A stretch of 64,000 nucleotides of DNA, from NCBI GenBank assembly GCA_958496175.1, contig OY292278.1, forward strand, positions 31,682,001 to 31,746,000, read 5' to 3'. Both the position numbers and the translations under genes were made by a program. Numbering within the stretch: position 1 is the stretch's first letter; every line of letters starts with the position of its first letter. Below are positions 1 to 14,049 of the stretch, piece by piece. Origin of the DNA: Sisyra terminalis. Its lineage: Eukaryota; Arthropoda; Insecta; Neuroptera; Sisyridae. The notes under the pieces are model-generated. The model had not been told where the DNA came from and searched no databases. It was given only the letters and a program-made list of their open reading frames with translations.

Positions 1-1849
1 AGTTTAAACATTAAAATCTTTGTTGCTTATTTTCATAGGTGATTTATAAATATTGTAGAATAGGGTTTATTAGCTGTTAATTTTGGGGAGTCATAAGTAC
101 TTACGTGTAATGCAGTTTGAATTCATTAAAAATTAAGTTACTAAGCTATGCACTTGATTACAATAATATTTCTCAGGTCAATAGGTTTTCTATACCTGTT
201 TTTAAAATGAATATCTACTTGCGTTGAAAATTTTCCTAAGACCAAACGTTGAATTGAATTTAAAATTCGTAATTATTATGTTTTTGTTATTCACCATTTT
301 TAAAAAACTTCTTCTAAACATAGTATATCTTTAAATGTGAAATGAAAAAAAATACCTACCCCAATTGGTTATGGTCCCAGTTGTCCTATGGCCCTATATG
401 TCTGGTTACCTTCTAGAATGCATTATTGCAGTATAGTCTATTAAGATTTAAAACCAAAGGTAACCCAATATCAGAATACAAGTATTTTATGTTTTTTTCT
501 TTCTTTTGCAAATTTAATTCATATAAAGTAAAAAAAACACTATAAGCGATCGTGATTTTCGAATCGTTTTGTGAACAATTCTCTGCTCCTTTTTTTCAGC
601 GGTATCAAATTTGCCTTATAAACTTTTAACTTTGTTTCTTATTTTCCATAGTTTAGTTTGTATAAGATCGATCGTAACATATTTAGCTGATATTTAATAA
701 ACTGCAGTTCTGTAAATATGCAAAATATCTATATAGATATAGCGATTACTGTATCTATATCATTGAAAAAAATCATCTGATAAGCTTAAAATGAATGAGT
801 AAGGGATAAAGTCGATGAGAGATGTGAAATGATCTTCAAAATAAACAATACTATGGACTTTGAATGTACCAATAAGTACCATATTTGTTTTTGTGGGAAC
901 CTTTGTACAGGTAAAAGATATCGCTACTCCTAATGCCTATTCTGCTCAATATGCCATTCAATAAACAACAAATACTTATACCAACTTATACTTTTTATTT
1001 CCTTAGATTCAACTTTATAGTAAGGATTTCAAAAATGGTGCTTTTTTCAATTGACAACGCGAAATTACGCTTTAACAAATCCAAAATATTAATGAAGAAG
1101 TGCGTTTATTTTTCCTAAGAAAACAGTGTAGTGAGATATCTAAATTTTGATCAGACTTACAACAAAATGACCAGTTGAAGTTGTACCATAAAATTTTAAT
1201 GAAGCAACAACAATGATAGAAACATAAATTTTATATGTACTTCTTCAACCTTCTGTTTGCGACTATTAAAAGTAATATTTTTTTTCGGAAAAACACAAAA
1301 ACGCTACCTATTACTTATTAAATTAAATGAGAAGAAGATTTACCATATGTTTACAAAAACATTTTGACTGGAAAATTGATGTAAAACTCCTTCTCAAGGA
1401 CGTTTTATATAGTATGTGTTACTAAAAAAATAATGAAAATTAATTTTATTCGGCAGACATAATCAATTTATTGCAATTATTTGTTATTTTAATATTACTG
1501 GAACAATGTTTTCAATAAAAAATTATATAAACAATACTTTAATCTTTGCATATTTAATAACATCATCCCTTAAGGGCATATTTATTCAGTATTTTAGTAA
1601 AACCAGTTCGGATCGTTGATTAAAAAACCCACAAATTTCAATTTCCCAAAAAAATTACCCTCCAGATTTGCCTCTAATAATTAAAAATATAAATGGATAA
1701 AATATATATTTTATTTATACTACAAGGGAAGGAATAAATTTCTACCCTTAATTTTATAATTTTGATTTCCTGATTTAATTGTGGTGATTTTTTAGAAAAC
1801 ATAATTAAAATCGCTGTAGAAGAAGAAGAACTTTTGAATCACATGCATT

Positions 1850-2275
1850 CTTTTTCCATTGTTATGAATAGATGTTCGAGCGTGTCGTCTCACACTGTTG
1901 TTGTAGGTCTCTCTCTTTGTCCTCGAAGTGGGAAAATCGTGCGAATCAATATATAGTAGAACATACTGAAGGATAATATCGGTTGTGTTGTCGGAAAAGA
2001 TATCGACCGCCAAGGACGTAATGCGTACAAAACATCTCATCCCCTACTGCCCCCCATTTCCATCCCGTTCCCTTCATATCCCGAATATGAATGCGGCCGG
2101 GACTCGGGAAACGCTTCTACATTCGATCCATGCATTCTATGACGACGTGAAAATGGTCACGTCAATGAAAAGTCGTGAAGAAGGCCAAATTCATGCGCAG
2201 AAATTTTCCACTCGCCCCCATTTGTCCCCATTTCATTTTCCTCGTTTGTATACACTTTTCCTTGGAAGCTAACGA
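1850..2275. other. GC-richer unique patch, possible promoter, enhancer or exon
   Basis: This segment is clearly less AT-rich than its surroundings and is open on both strands: 95 codons on + from 1,985 and 82 codons on - from 2,040. It has several ACGTGA/GTCACGTCA-like motifs around 2,140-2,165 that resemble CRE/bZIP sites. Neither translation resembles a protein family I know. A conserved regulatory block or an untranslated exon is as likely as a coding exon. Confidence 0.25.
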
Positions 2276-3479
2276 AATCCATATATCCTTCAAGATATAT
2301 CCTTGAAACAAAGAAGCTCTTCAAGTGCATTTAGAATAACATTAATTTTTAATAATTTCCTCTAAAGTACGTATCTTATCATAAATTTAAATAATACAAA
2401 CAGCCTTGCACTTTATTTTTGTTTATAGCGTGACCAATGGGCGTTCAACCCTTCTATTTTTACATTTTATATTTTAACTATCTCGACCCCTTTCGTCCAA
2501 TTGTCGACTTCAAAATAATTTCTTATCAGCAACTCTTAATTTCTAAAATAGAATTGTGATAAGATATATTATTCAATGCATTAAAGTTTTAAATGTATGA
2601 AGTTTGAAAAAAAAATATGTAAACTTCAGGAAGTTTAATATTGAAATGAACATTTATTTTTATTAAAAAGAAAATTATCTCTGTCCCCTCTTAGTCTGAT
2701 CGTAATTTATTTATTTACATTACACATACATGAAAATGAGCCAATATTTACAGAGAAAATTATCGTTCCGATTTATAAACACATTTTTATTAGCTTTTAG
2801 CTTCGCTATAATTGTTTTGTTACGATTTTATAAATCAAATATTTTCTTTTTCATTTTCACATAACTGAGAGTCAAATGAAAGACATTATTATTTACAAAA
2901 TACCTATATCTGAATTATTCAGCACAGTTTAGATAGCAACTTGTTAAGGAAAACTTTTCCTTAGTCGTTGTAGTGAATTATTGCATTGCATAACATTTTT
3001 TTATTTGAAAGAAAAACGTGGTGAAAATTTTATGTGAATGTGACATATTCCACAGTTTGAAAATTTGTTGGTAAATATTATTTATTATTATTTTGGTTTT
3101 ATTATTTTATAACGGAATTAAATACAAGCTGAACCTCTGGAGAATGAACATTACCAAGACTGACCAAGGTTATTGTAATTTTTAAGCGATATTTTTTTTG
3201 AGTAACAATTTCACTGAATCATATTAAAATATAGCAATAAAAACTTGAAAAAATTACTATTTATATTGACCGATTGTGTATGTTTCAACCAATTCATGAA
3301 CCTATCCATTCTTTGAAATGGGAAACATTTTTTTAACCAACCTTAAATGTTTAAGGGAACAATTATTAATCAAATGAGATTTTGCCATTGACTAAATAAA
3401 AATATATAAAAATATACAGTTTTCAAATTTTATGAAATATAATTCCCTAAAAGTAAATCAAGTAGTTCAGTAGGTAAAA

Positions 3480-3584
3480 AATTCGTAAAACAAGAAATAA
3501 CAAAGATTTGCTCGATACGAGATTCGAACCCAACACCTACCAGTTTTGGAGAGGCTATCGTGACCACTCGGCCACCAATAGGCT
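3480..3584 (-). repeat. tRNA-derived SINE copy (S1), 3'-truncated
   Basis: On the minus strand the copy opens with an A-box-like TGGCCGAGTGG, followed about 45 bases later by a B-box-like GGGTTCGAATCTC, and then CGTATCGAGC. The same order recurs in at least seven other copies in the window. The A/B-box pair resembles a class II (Ser/Leu) tRNA promoter. The distal body ending in the 'taaccctagagtcgctaaag' segment is missing here. Confidence 0.75.
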
Positions 3585-5269
3585 GAAAACAAATTTTAAA
3601 ATCAATTTTCGATCTTCATTAGCTAATTTTATAATAATTTTTTAGTGAAAAATGACCTAAATTATTTTTTGGGAGAGCTACAGTACCCCGAAGCTTATTC
3701 TTCAGCCTCTTCTGCACTATATAAAAATTTTACGTTTTACAGTTTTGTTATATCAAAAATAGTTAAGTTCTGAATAATATCTTTCATACCAAGATTTCCT
3801 TTAATTTTCTCTCAGTTTAGAAAAAAAATCAAGAAAAAGAAAATATTTAAAATTGCACAAAGTGTTTAGAGCTGCACAAGTTATTATTAAAACTACACAA
3901 AATGAGAATTTACAAAAATTTCTTCAAAACACTGAAATTAGGGGGAAATTTGCACTTACATTATAGAGATTGTGGCTAGTTCGCTTAAGGGCCCCTTTTT
4001 ATAGTTTAAAAATATACTATTATTGTTGTGTAAGATATGCAATTGTTTGTTCAGATTCCGGAAGGCAATTTCAAAGCAATATATTCATTTACTTAATATT
4101 AACTTCGCAAGTTCATTGTTCTTTTTTATCTTTGTATTTCCGTTTTACCATTTATAATTGGCGACGATTTATATATAATACTTAAATTATATTCTTATTA
4201 TCTATAAAAAATGAACTTGGAGCGAAAAATGTAGGTCTGAGGCGATCAATATGGGGGAAAAAACTTTTAAGGATTCCAAATATTTTTCTTAGGTGGTCTC
4301 TGAATTTTCATAAGAAGAAAATAAATTACTATTATTAAGGCCAAGAAGTAATCTATTTATTTAAGCTTCTTCTCGTGAAAATCTTTTTTCTGTATCCTCT
4401 TGAAGTTGTGAAACAATTCAAAAACTTTAGTTCTGCGTTTTCTCAAAACATTTTTCATCAATAAAATTTACTTTTTGTTCCTCTTTATTGTAGTTGGCAA
4501 GACGCATAATATTTGTTTTGAATTGTTTTGTCTCGTAAATTTGAGATCGAATTGTTACATTCAAGTCTGTAGTGTTGTTTTGTAGTTGTCTTAAAATTTT
4601 TCTTTATTTGCTTACATGTATTTTTAGTTTATTTATATCGAAATTCTGCTAGATGGTAGATGTTGGGGAGTTGTTGCCCCCCTTGTCCTTATCTCCTTAA
4701 GATATATTTTTGAAAATATTTGGAAATATTTCGTTAAATTTTGAATGGGGAAAGCAGTTGGTTACCTCCCGGTATTTGGGTGCCAGGTAAAGTGTAGAGT
4801 TGCCCTTTCCTACAATTAAAGTAAAGAATAATAAGCTCATGTCCCTTTTAGAACCATCAAATCTAGCGATGTCCCATTTTATAAGTTAAGTTTTGAATCC
4901 GCACTTGTTTGGCGTAAAATTGTTTAAGTTAATTAAAAAAAATGTCGAATAACAATCCAATTAGGAAAATTGCGAATTTTAAAGTTGGCCAACAATTTAC
5001 ATTTGAATTGTTCAAGGAGGTTCGCCTGTACTTTAATTGTTGTCTATTATGTTAAGCGAAGTCATGCAGTTATACACGTCAGCATTTTTAAATTTAATTA
5101 ACATCGTTCCAAAGTTGATTTCGATAGAGTTTAAATCTTATCAATTTCGATAATTTAATAATACCTTCAAAATAAACAAAATACTTGAAATTCACAGATT
5201 TAATATCATCTTTTGTGTGTATTACCTATAATTTTTAATAATATGCTATTTTGGATTGAAATAATTGTA

Positions 5270-5660
5270 CGTAAACATTAGCTTTGATTAAATAATGTGT
5301 ACAAAACGTGACGGTAGCGGCGGCGGTACCAACAAATAAAATTTTGAGGCGGTGGGATAAGATCCCCTTAAATCCCCCGAGGGAACGACAGTATTTTGGA
5401 GTTTCACACCAAAATTGCACTTCGTAAATGTTCGGTTATCGAGTCGTTCGCCGTTACTTAAAGGAAAGTAAACACACCGCGAAGAAACCCGAAATGATTT
5501 GATTGAATTAAAACCCATTGTACCGACGACTACAACTCGACGTCGAGGTCCTACGTCGACGCGGAACGAAAGTCAACACGAAGACGGGCAATTTGCTTAA
5601 ATCTGTCACCAGTGACACATTGAAAACAGGAATAAATCCTTTTTAATTGTCCAGTTTAAT
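5270..5660. promoter_or_regulatory. GC-richer probable promoter region upstream of FAM13 leader exon
   Basis: Base composition shifts sharply towards GC here, with runs such as GGCGGCGG and several CGACG/GTCGACG motifs around 5,520-5,580. This lies just upstream of the candidate leader exon that ends in a strong splice donor at 5,896. A CAGTTTAA initiator-like motif occurs near 5,651. The promoter role is inferred from composition and position only. Confidence 0.4.
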
Positions 5661-5896
5661 GTGGTTAATGAAAGTGTATATGGAAACACGAATTTTTTAA
5701 TCGGTCAAAATACATGTGAGCGGCATCCACCAGGTCTGTGGAGGCCGACATTTCCTCGTCGCATCGCCCGACATTCAACCCAGCCAAATTTTCCGAACAC
5801 AATTTCTGTGCATTTACAATTTGTATTTCAATTCTTCCGGTTGATTTTCCAGTCAAAATCCGGGACTCAAATCGGTGAATCGCAGCTCAAATCAAG
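5655..5896 (+). other. Candidate untranslated first exon of the FAM13-like gene
   Basis: The stretch ends in a strong donor (ATCAAG|GTGAGT) at 5,896/5,897. Joined to the acceptor before 14,552, the frame that reads the FAM13 exon meets an in-frame TGA about seven codons before the junction. That would leave the ATG at 14,582 as the first possible start. The 5' end is a guess from base composition. The join across about 8.7 kb is inferred; the exon could belong to another transcript. Confidence 0.35.
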
Positions 5897-8596
5897 GTGA
5901 GTTTTATTTATTCAACCTAATTAAATATTTTCTTTACACATCTTCTTTTCCTTCATTCAAAATAAGCCGCTTAAATATTTGCGATATTCATTTGTTTTCA
6001 TGTAAATAAAAATGGCGAATCTGTCACTTTGACATATTGCGATGGACTTCAATGTTATAAAAATAATTTAAATTTACATTATTTTTTTTACTTTTTGAAT
6101 GGTAAATTATCTTTTACAAGTTTAGAAATTAAGTTAAATTTAATGTTTACATTAGGTTAAGTATTTCATTGTTTTTGTAGGGTTCTAGGATAAAAGGCCA
6201 TATCTGGGTTTTCCTTCCTTGTGAATTTTTGGTAGAATAACTTGTGGAGGATGTTTGAATGATTTCCCCTACTTCTAAATTTATGTAATGGATGCAATTT
6301 ATAAATATTACGAGTTAAGCTATTATTAAAAGCACATGATGTTAATGAATAATGAACTATTTTTGGCTTGTTTACGTTGTACGTAATAATTGGTCGCCGG
6401 TCATCGGCGATGGCGACGCAAACGTCGTCGCCGTGACCAAGAGCGCAAAGCGTCCCGTCCCCAACAGCCAACTCATCCCTGGTTTACGATCAAAACAAAC
6501 ACAAATTCCTTATGAAAGACGACATATTTTTTTCAATAAGAAACATAATTTCCGCGTGACGCTCGTATTTGCACGTGTTATTTTTAGCTACGAGGGTGAT
6601 ATTTGATATGACCTCGATCCCTTGTTTCCATGCGATCTGATTAGACTAGCTAAGATTTGGCCGTTTTCCTATCGATTTTTGCCAATTTGAAACGCTTAAT
6701 TACAATCAATTGGAATCTGTAAAGATTGATAATCATTTGCGCCTCAATTAGCAATAAATTGGCCAAATGCAAATATTTGTGTTCAAGGCCTTATCGTTTG
6801 ATCGGTTTGTCTCAATTGATTCAATCTCGAATTCGAACTAAATTGTCTCCAACAATTACCCTTGAGCTAACTTTTCATTAAAAACATTCATATACATAAT
6901 TTTAAATAATTTCTATTTTTCCCGTCAGAAATATGACCTCAGTTGACTCCTAAGTGATTAATACACTTTCTAGTTCTAGTTTTGCCGCACATTTATTGAC
7001 CCTGAATTTTTATACATACATAAATGCAGCGGATTTCATCATTCTACCGAGACAAATTGAAAGTAAAGACTTGAATAGATTTTTTTTGGCAAGGAACGTA
7101 CCATCTCCAGGCATTCCCAGCCATTTAATTTTTCGCTTCAATCAATATTTTCGTCGTGTCGTGAATTTATTTCTTCTGAGGTAATATTCTCGTATACATT
7201 CCGTAAATATTTACAAAGTCAAAATTGCCATTAAGATTTGAGTAAATATTTACGAGAAGATAAAAAAATCCTTGAATCACTTCATGCGAAACAACGGAAA
7301 TAGCAGACTTTAAAATAGAAAAAAATAAAGCTCTATGTTGTGAAAATCATAAATATTTGAGTGGATTACTTTGGAGATATCCGGAGATGATTAATAAAAT
7401 ATACAACAAATTTCAGCAATAAAAACTATATGGACTATTGATTTACGACTATCATAATAATCATAATGTGCTAGTATCACAAATTATTTTAATTATTGTT
7501 GGACTCATCTTAGACATGGATTAACAGGTCTAACGTTAGTAACATTTTTTGTAGACGTACTATTAGACTATTGTTTTCATTCTAGCTAATCAACAGGGCA
7601 GAGAAACAAAAGGCCCGAACCGAAAATTCTAATAAAAAAGCCTAAACGAAAAATTCAAAAACTGTTCTGTTCCAATAATTTTTCTTAAATTTGAGCCGTA
7701 AAGATCAAAAATCCCAATTCCACTTTATCCCATTTGTTGTGAACAATATTATAATAGTATGTAAATACCCCAGCGAATTTAATAAAAAACTGACTGAATT
7801 TTAATATATCGCATACCTCTTACGATGAATTTCTTGAAATTCATCTATCACCAGAATTCGTGTATTTAATTCTGTATAAAAGTGGCCAAAGATGCAACAA
7901 AATCATTATTACTTGAGTACTATCGGCCACTGTTCCACGTACCAGAATTTACGAACTGTTGGTCGACAATACAAATATATTCCAGGGAAGATTAAAAGTT
8001 AAAATATTGGGATTGTTTCGTGTTGTAAAGTTAAAATTTAACATACAAACCTCTTTTACGAAAATATTAATCTATATGTATATGGCAGGGATTTGATCAA
8101 ATCTCTATTTTATCATCTTCCAGCGGCGTACACAGGTATACACCGTACATATCGGTCTAGATCAAAAATACAATATTCGTTATATTGTGATAATTTATTG
8201 TTATAACGTTTCAAAATTCATAGTCTAATAAATCTATATTGTTCAATTCAATGGCAGTACAAATGAAATTTGGGTATTTGGAACTTTTTTATTGGGGAAA
8301 AAATTTTTGGAGGATAAAAAGTATATTGTGACTTTTGGATTGGTGGATTAAGATTATTTTTGAACTACAACTGGTCAACGAATAAAAATATCATTTCGAT
8401 TATACGGTATCAACGCCATGGATCCATGTAACGTCTTTTACTGCTACTCAACGATTAGTAACACGAATGCCGGTATATGTGGGCAAAAGGTGGCAGATAT
8501 CCTTCCCCCAGGGAATCGCGTAGTTCTTATTCTTATAATTCGTACAGTTTATACAATTAATAATCTAAATAAGGAAATTTGGGATATACAAACTAA

Positions 8597-8884
8597 GGGG
8601 GCATCCATTAACTACATAAGAGAATTTTAACTATTTTTTAACTCGCCCTCCCCCCTTAGTACGATCTCGTGAGGTTTTGCTCGACATCCTCCCCTAATAT
8701 CACGTAAGATTTTTCAAAATGCGTATTTGCAATGTAAATGTGTTAATCTGTGCTTCGATTACTTTAGGTTTATTAAAAAAAAAATACGTGATTTTTGCCT
8801 AGACTATCCCCACGTGAGATTGTGTGAGATTTTCCCCAATACCCCGTCCCCCCTAAACACCTCACGTAATTAATGGATGCTCCC
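8597..8884. mobile_element. PIF/Harbinger-like MITE (copy 1)
   Basis: The termini are imperfect inverted repeats (GGGGGCATCCATTAA... and ...TTAATGGATGCTCCC) flanked by a TAA duplication at 8,594-8,596 and 8,885-8,887. A second copy with the same ends, in the opposite orientation, lies at 54,675-54,941, also flanked by TAA. A 3-bp TWA duplication with G-rich termini fits PIF/Harbinger. There is no coding capacity, so it is non-autonomous. Confidence 0.75.
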
Positions 8885-11039
8885 TAAAGATTGAAAACAA
8901 TTTTTTCTTTTGATTTTAAATCAACTGTTTAAAGACCGTTTATCTGACCTTTGTTGGGGCTGAACACATAATTTTATTTAGGGGAGGGTGAATTTTGGAT
9001 GTTTTTTTCTTATTTTATTATTACAGAAAAAAAAATTCTAAACCAATAATTTGATAAGGTGGCAGTATGTCTCAAATATCATAGTTTTATGATTAATTCG
9101 TTTATAATTGGGGAGAGGGCAAATGTAATCATTGTACCGAATGTAATTTCGATATATTTTTTCCCACTATTAAGCTGTTCCCTGTACGTGGTCTAACACG
9201 CAATTTTTTATATTTGTATGTAATTATTACGTTTACACATGTTTATCGGCTGATTTTGCATCTATAGTTCTTGGCTATATTAATGTACACACCATTACAC
9301 TATAGGTTTTGTATAAAATCTGATCTAAAAGGTAGTTTATTTAAAGTTCATATTTTTGATTGAATTTTACTTTCGTGTCAAAATTTAATTTAATACACTT
9401 ATTACCATTTACTGTGATAAAAAATATCATATTTACTGAAAAATAACTTTTCACTATCGTTTTAAGTATTTTGTTGATATGGTGAACTTAAGTGTTTAAT
9501 ATTTAATTGAAAATCCCTTTACTACTATTAAAACTTCTGTTCTACGCAGTATGCTCTCCATGTAGGACACTACTATCTGCTGCATTTGGGGATGATGATT
9601 TCATACACGAATATTTTTTTCTAAGGACTATTTCTCTGTTATAATTACCCCTTTAGCCACTTTTCTATTCATCGACTTTTCAATGGGGTTCATATCAGGA
9701 CTAGACTTGATATGACCCCTTAGAGTCGAGTAATAAGGCTATACCCTTATTTAGAAAACAAATCATTACTACTTTCTATAGAGGTAAACAATATTATTTT
9801 TAATTTAATGAAATACATAAAATTGTAAAAAAAACTTTAGTGCGACTAATAATATGACCAGGGACTGTAGTTGGATAACTGTAATATTTGCAATTCATCA
9901 TCGACGAAAATATCAGGATTTCGAGCTTCCCAAAATTTAAAAGTATTAATAACTTTCGATTTTCTCGCCATATTAAGTTATTGGACTGCTTATACACATT
10001 CAAGGTTCCATTCAGAGGTTAAAAATATTTTTTCTTCAATTTGGAGTTTTCGGATGAAAGGGAAGGTAGTATGCCCCTCTCGTCTTAATGGGTTACGCTT
10101 ATGGTGATCATTAAAATACGTAGACTTCCATGATGTTTTATATATTGCACTTATTAAACTGTCATACAAATATAATGCCAACCATATATTATTATCAATA
10201 CAATAAAAACACGATGAAAATATTGAATGAATTTTTACAGGAAATTGATTTTAAAAACTTTAGATACTTTCGTTGTACTTGTTTACCGTTTTTTAATCAA
10301 AAATTAAATCCTGATAATTCAAATACCTGATATCAACAATTTCGTTACAATTACTGAGTAGTTTTTGTGAATTCTTTTCTATACCTCCTAATAATTATAT
10401 TGCTCTTTTCATATATTAAGATAATACCATATTAATTATTTGGATACTAACGCTTTACTTCTTTTTTACAGATTTATCCGCTGGCTGCATCTGAATTCGA
10501 TCGATTTTGTCGAGAATAAATGTCCAATAATTGTTGATTCAAATCCCGAAAACTCAAAAAAATTATGCTCTACAAAGATTACGTGAATTCTTATTAAAAA
10601 AGAGCGGTTCGTTGTTTAATCGCGTCTTTTTAAAAACTCCATGCTTACATTAAGATTGGTATCGACACATTTCTTGAAACAACCATAGATCGAATAGCAA
10701 TGTGCCGCGATCGGGATATGAACCCGTGAGAATAGATTTTAACCGAAAATAATTAACATCAACCTAATAATTTTTCTGCGAAAAAATAAATAAATATATA
10801 TATATAGTAAATTGTTTATCGTGTAAATTAATATTAAAAACGGATAATAATCGATAATTCATATCGAAAATATTTTCATTATCGATACATCGTCTTTCTT
10901 ATGATAATTAAGTGATAATTTTGTTTATTTCATTTGAGTTATTTATTTCAATCGAAACAACTACGGAGTAATCGTCGAGATAATAGATTTTTTACGTTAT
11001 TTTCTGTTTTATTTTTTTCGTTTTTTATTTTCTTTTTCT

Positions 11040-11106
11040 CGGTTTCGCTTGAATTCAAATTGACAAAATCATAGGCAACGTGTGGTGTTCAGCTTTAAGC
11101 TGTGTG
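11040..11106 (+). other. Possible alternative untranslated exon
   Basis: The segment ends in a consensus donor (GTGTG|GTAAGT at 11,107) and is less AT-rich than its surroundings. An acceptor-like TTTTTTACAG lies at about 10,462-10,471, so the exon could extend to 10,472. No long open frame is present. It could be an alternative leader of the downstream FAM13-like gene. The evidence is only the splice-site match. Confidence 0.22.
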
Positions 11107-12049
11107 GTAAGTAATTTATACAAATATAAATAATATCTTTTCATTTCAACAAAGATGAATAATCTATAACAGATTATACACGTGACGCATTGAAGTCTTC
11201 TTAAACAATAGTTCAATTGTATTCTTACCTGTTTCTATTTTTAATGCAAAAAGATAACCATACATCATGTAAAAATATATGCGTAAATAAATTACCTTGG
11301 CCATAAGTATTTATCCATAAATATTAGTGAGAACTTCGAAGAATGCAATATCCAGTCATGGGCGCCGATAAATATATGGTAGGGGCTCAGGGGTCCCCTT
11401 CGGGAAATTTATGAAAGTAAAAATGTAACTATACAAAACTAAAAAAAAAATTAAACATGTTTTGTTTTCACGTAAATATATCGTAACTCATGTAATAGTT
11501 TTTCCACTTTTAGCTTCTTCCGCAAAAAAACTGGCAACTCTGAAAATAATTTCCCCCTAATTGGCCCCTCCAGTAAAAATGTCTTCCGGCGCACTTGAAT
11601 AGTAATATAAGTTAGCAGTTAAGGAAGATTTTTACAGCTCCTTCATCTCGTTCGTTTGTTATCTAGGGACTCAACTTTAATTTTAAGTTAAGGAAGAAAC
11701 GTTTTTTGAAACATTTGTATGAGATATATAAATAGATAATTTAGCGAAAAAAATATCTTTTGTGGTAATATATTATTCCAGTAGAATATTTTGCCTTTTT
11801 TGGTTTGGAAAATCAGGGAAAATATTTTCCTTGGCATTTTTGTATTATACGTGAAATATTCCACATGAAGTCGGACACTTGAATCCGACTTTTTTCGATT
11901 TTCTTGAAATTGTTATCTAATATCACTCTTAAGTAGCTTTATGTGAATTTTTCAAATTTTTTGGATTTGGATCTGGATTGGAATTTTTTAAAAAAATGGG
12001 GTTTTTAATTTCAAAAATCCTCTTAGAATATTTTGTTTGTTGTTGTTGT

Positions 12050-12201
12050 TATTGTCGCTTTAAAACTGCCAAGGTTTTTAGCGATTCTAGGATAAATAAT
12101 AAACCGTAAATAAAAATATTGAAAATTTGCTCGATACGAGGATCAACCCAGCATCTATTAGTTTTGGAGCGACCACCTTGACTACTCAGCCATCAGTAGG
12201 C
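12050..12201 (-). repeat. tRNA-derived SINE copy (S2), near full length
   Basis: Minus-strand copy containing the tRNA-like head with degraded A and B boxes (12,145-12,201), the AATATTT linker, and a body with the 'cctagaatcgctaaa' segment, ending in the tail at 12,050. It matches copies at 25,855 and 57,838 along its length. Confidence 0.7.
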
Positions 12202-12583
12202 TTATCGAGACTTTCGTTTCCTATTCATACAATTTTACTATGTAGTATTTAAAAAAAATCTTATTTGATCATAACATCTTACATATTCTTCTATACAATA
12301 TATTAAATAATTCGCATACACTCATTTTACCCACCTTTTATGTAGAACCATCGTCGCCAGCTGAAAATTATCATCCGCATGGTCTTTCTAGAAAGCCACC
12401 CCACAAAACTGATACACTGGTAGAGCATGCGATTTTGCCGCCCGGGGCCAACCGGAAATTTGCTGGTCCTGACTTTAATCATTAGTGAAGAAAATTGATA
12501 AACAGTTAAATACATTTAAATTCTTCAGTTATTTAAAAATTTTCTCTTTATGTTCTTTTAATTTTATTTAATCTTTTTATTTA

Positions 12584-12645
12584 CCGTTGCTTTATAACTA
12601 CCAAGGTCTTTAGTGACTTTAGGGTTAATAAAAATTCGTAAATCA
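12584..12645 (-). repeat. SINE fragment (S3), body/3' part only
   Basis: Minus-strand fragment with only the 3' part of the SINE ('gcgttgctttataactacc' equivalent and the taaccctaaagtcactaaag segment). The tRNA-like head is missing, so it is a truncated or decayed copy. Confidence 0.6.
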
Positions 12646-14049
12646 ATTCTGCACTCACCACGCTACGCTATTGCACTGATACATATATTACAATTCTTTA
12701 TGGTTTCATTTACGTAAACAAAGATACCTGCTAAATTAACATTAAAAGCTTGGGCATTGCAGTTTTAATAAATTTTTATAAAAATTTAATTTGCTTTTAT
12801 AACTAGCCAACATCACGTTAAACAAAGTATCTGAACATATTTTTTTTATATCGGAATTGCAAGCTTCAAATTTGAAGCCTTCTAGTCTTGGATGGTCTTG
12901 GAAAGTAATTCTCCACAAAAATATTTTTGTAGATTCTTTATGTGACGTGTTGATGGTTAGAATCACTTATAGAAGAAAACGGCAATTATGCATGAATCCA
13001 ATATAAATATGGACAACTATGAAATTAGTTAAACATTAAACGATTAATATATTTTATCTTTGTTAACTCGAATTTATCGCACAAATGTTTCAAAAGATAT
13101 GACTGCTAGTTTTAAATTCGATTTTTTTCTGGATTAAAGCCAATTAATTTCTTTTTCACTTGGTATAACATTAAAAACTAAATCCAAAAAATCAACGTTT
13201 TAACAACTATTTTAGATACAAATATTGCAATTTATTTTCTTGATTTTATGTTAAAAGTTCCCATATATGGTAATTATTTTCAATCCCCAGTTGATACCGA
13301 AAGAATTTTTCAATTCAAATTGGAAACTGTCTTTGATTATCGAACTAATCATTATATTAAATCTGATTCACAAATATTTACATAAGTTTTACTAACGGGT
13401 TCGTTGGATTTGTGTTTGAAGACATCAACAATAACAATTTATTTTATTTCACACCTTTATTTATTAATTTCACACTATAAATCAACAATTAATGTTACGG
13501 TTATTGAGATCGATTTGTTTATCACGGTTAACTGTTATCGAACTATGTTATTACATGTCTAACTGTACTGTTGGCGATCAATCGCTTTATATATAAATTG
13601 ACTCGATTTTGAAAGCTATCGAAAGCTCGAATATCTTTTATTTCATTCTATTTTAATTGTTTGAATTTTCAAATGTGCTAAGTCTACAATATGTTAACTT
13701 ATTTTATACATAAGAGAATTAGCTTTTCTGCTGTATTGCCTCCGCTTGTTTTAAATACCTTTGCAACATTTTTTGGATTCGACATATTTTATTAATATTC
13801 TCAACTAACTCTGATCAGAGACAACTGGTGATTGTTGAGATTCCCTGGTTGTCCCCGGTGAATGATGAAAGAAAATATTTAATATTATACCTTTCAAAAT
13901 TCTATTTTCTGTTAGCTTTTCGTTCGTTTGATCGTTGATTTCCTTATTACAAATAAATATTTGTATGAAATCTGAACAATATACTGATAACCGTAATATA
14001 TAAAAGGTATCAAAAACCATGATTCATTTAATTATTTTTTTTTTGAAAA

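Larger units (their letters stand above)
1..5260. other. Gene-free AT-rich stretch
   Basis: I recognise no coding exon here. Open frames are short and of low complexity. The stretch contains one SINE (3,480-3,584) and a GC-richer patch near 1,850-2,275, listed separately. It could be intergenic DNA or a distal intron of a gene outside the window. Confidence 0.5.

Noticed and set aside
3480..3584. Possible tRNA gene on the minus strand
   Set aside because: A and B boxes are present, but no acceptor stem can be formed and the same unit recurs with a non-tRNA body, so it is a SINE.
12340..12450. GGTAGAGCATGCGATTTTGCC reminiscent of a tRNA D-arm region
   Set aside because: No matching B box at the right distance and no acceptor stem; treated as unexplained unique sequence.
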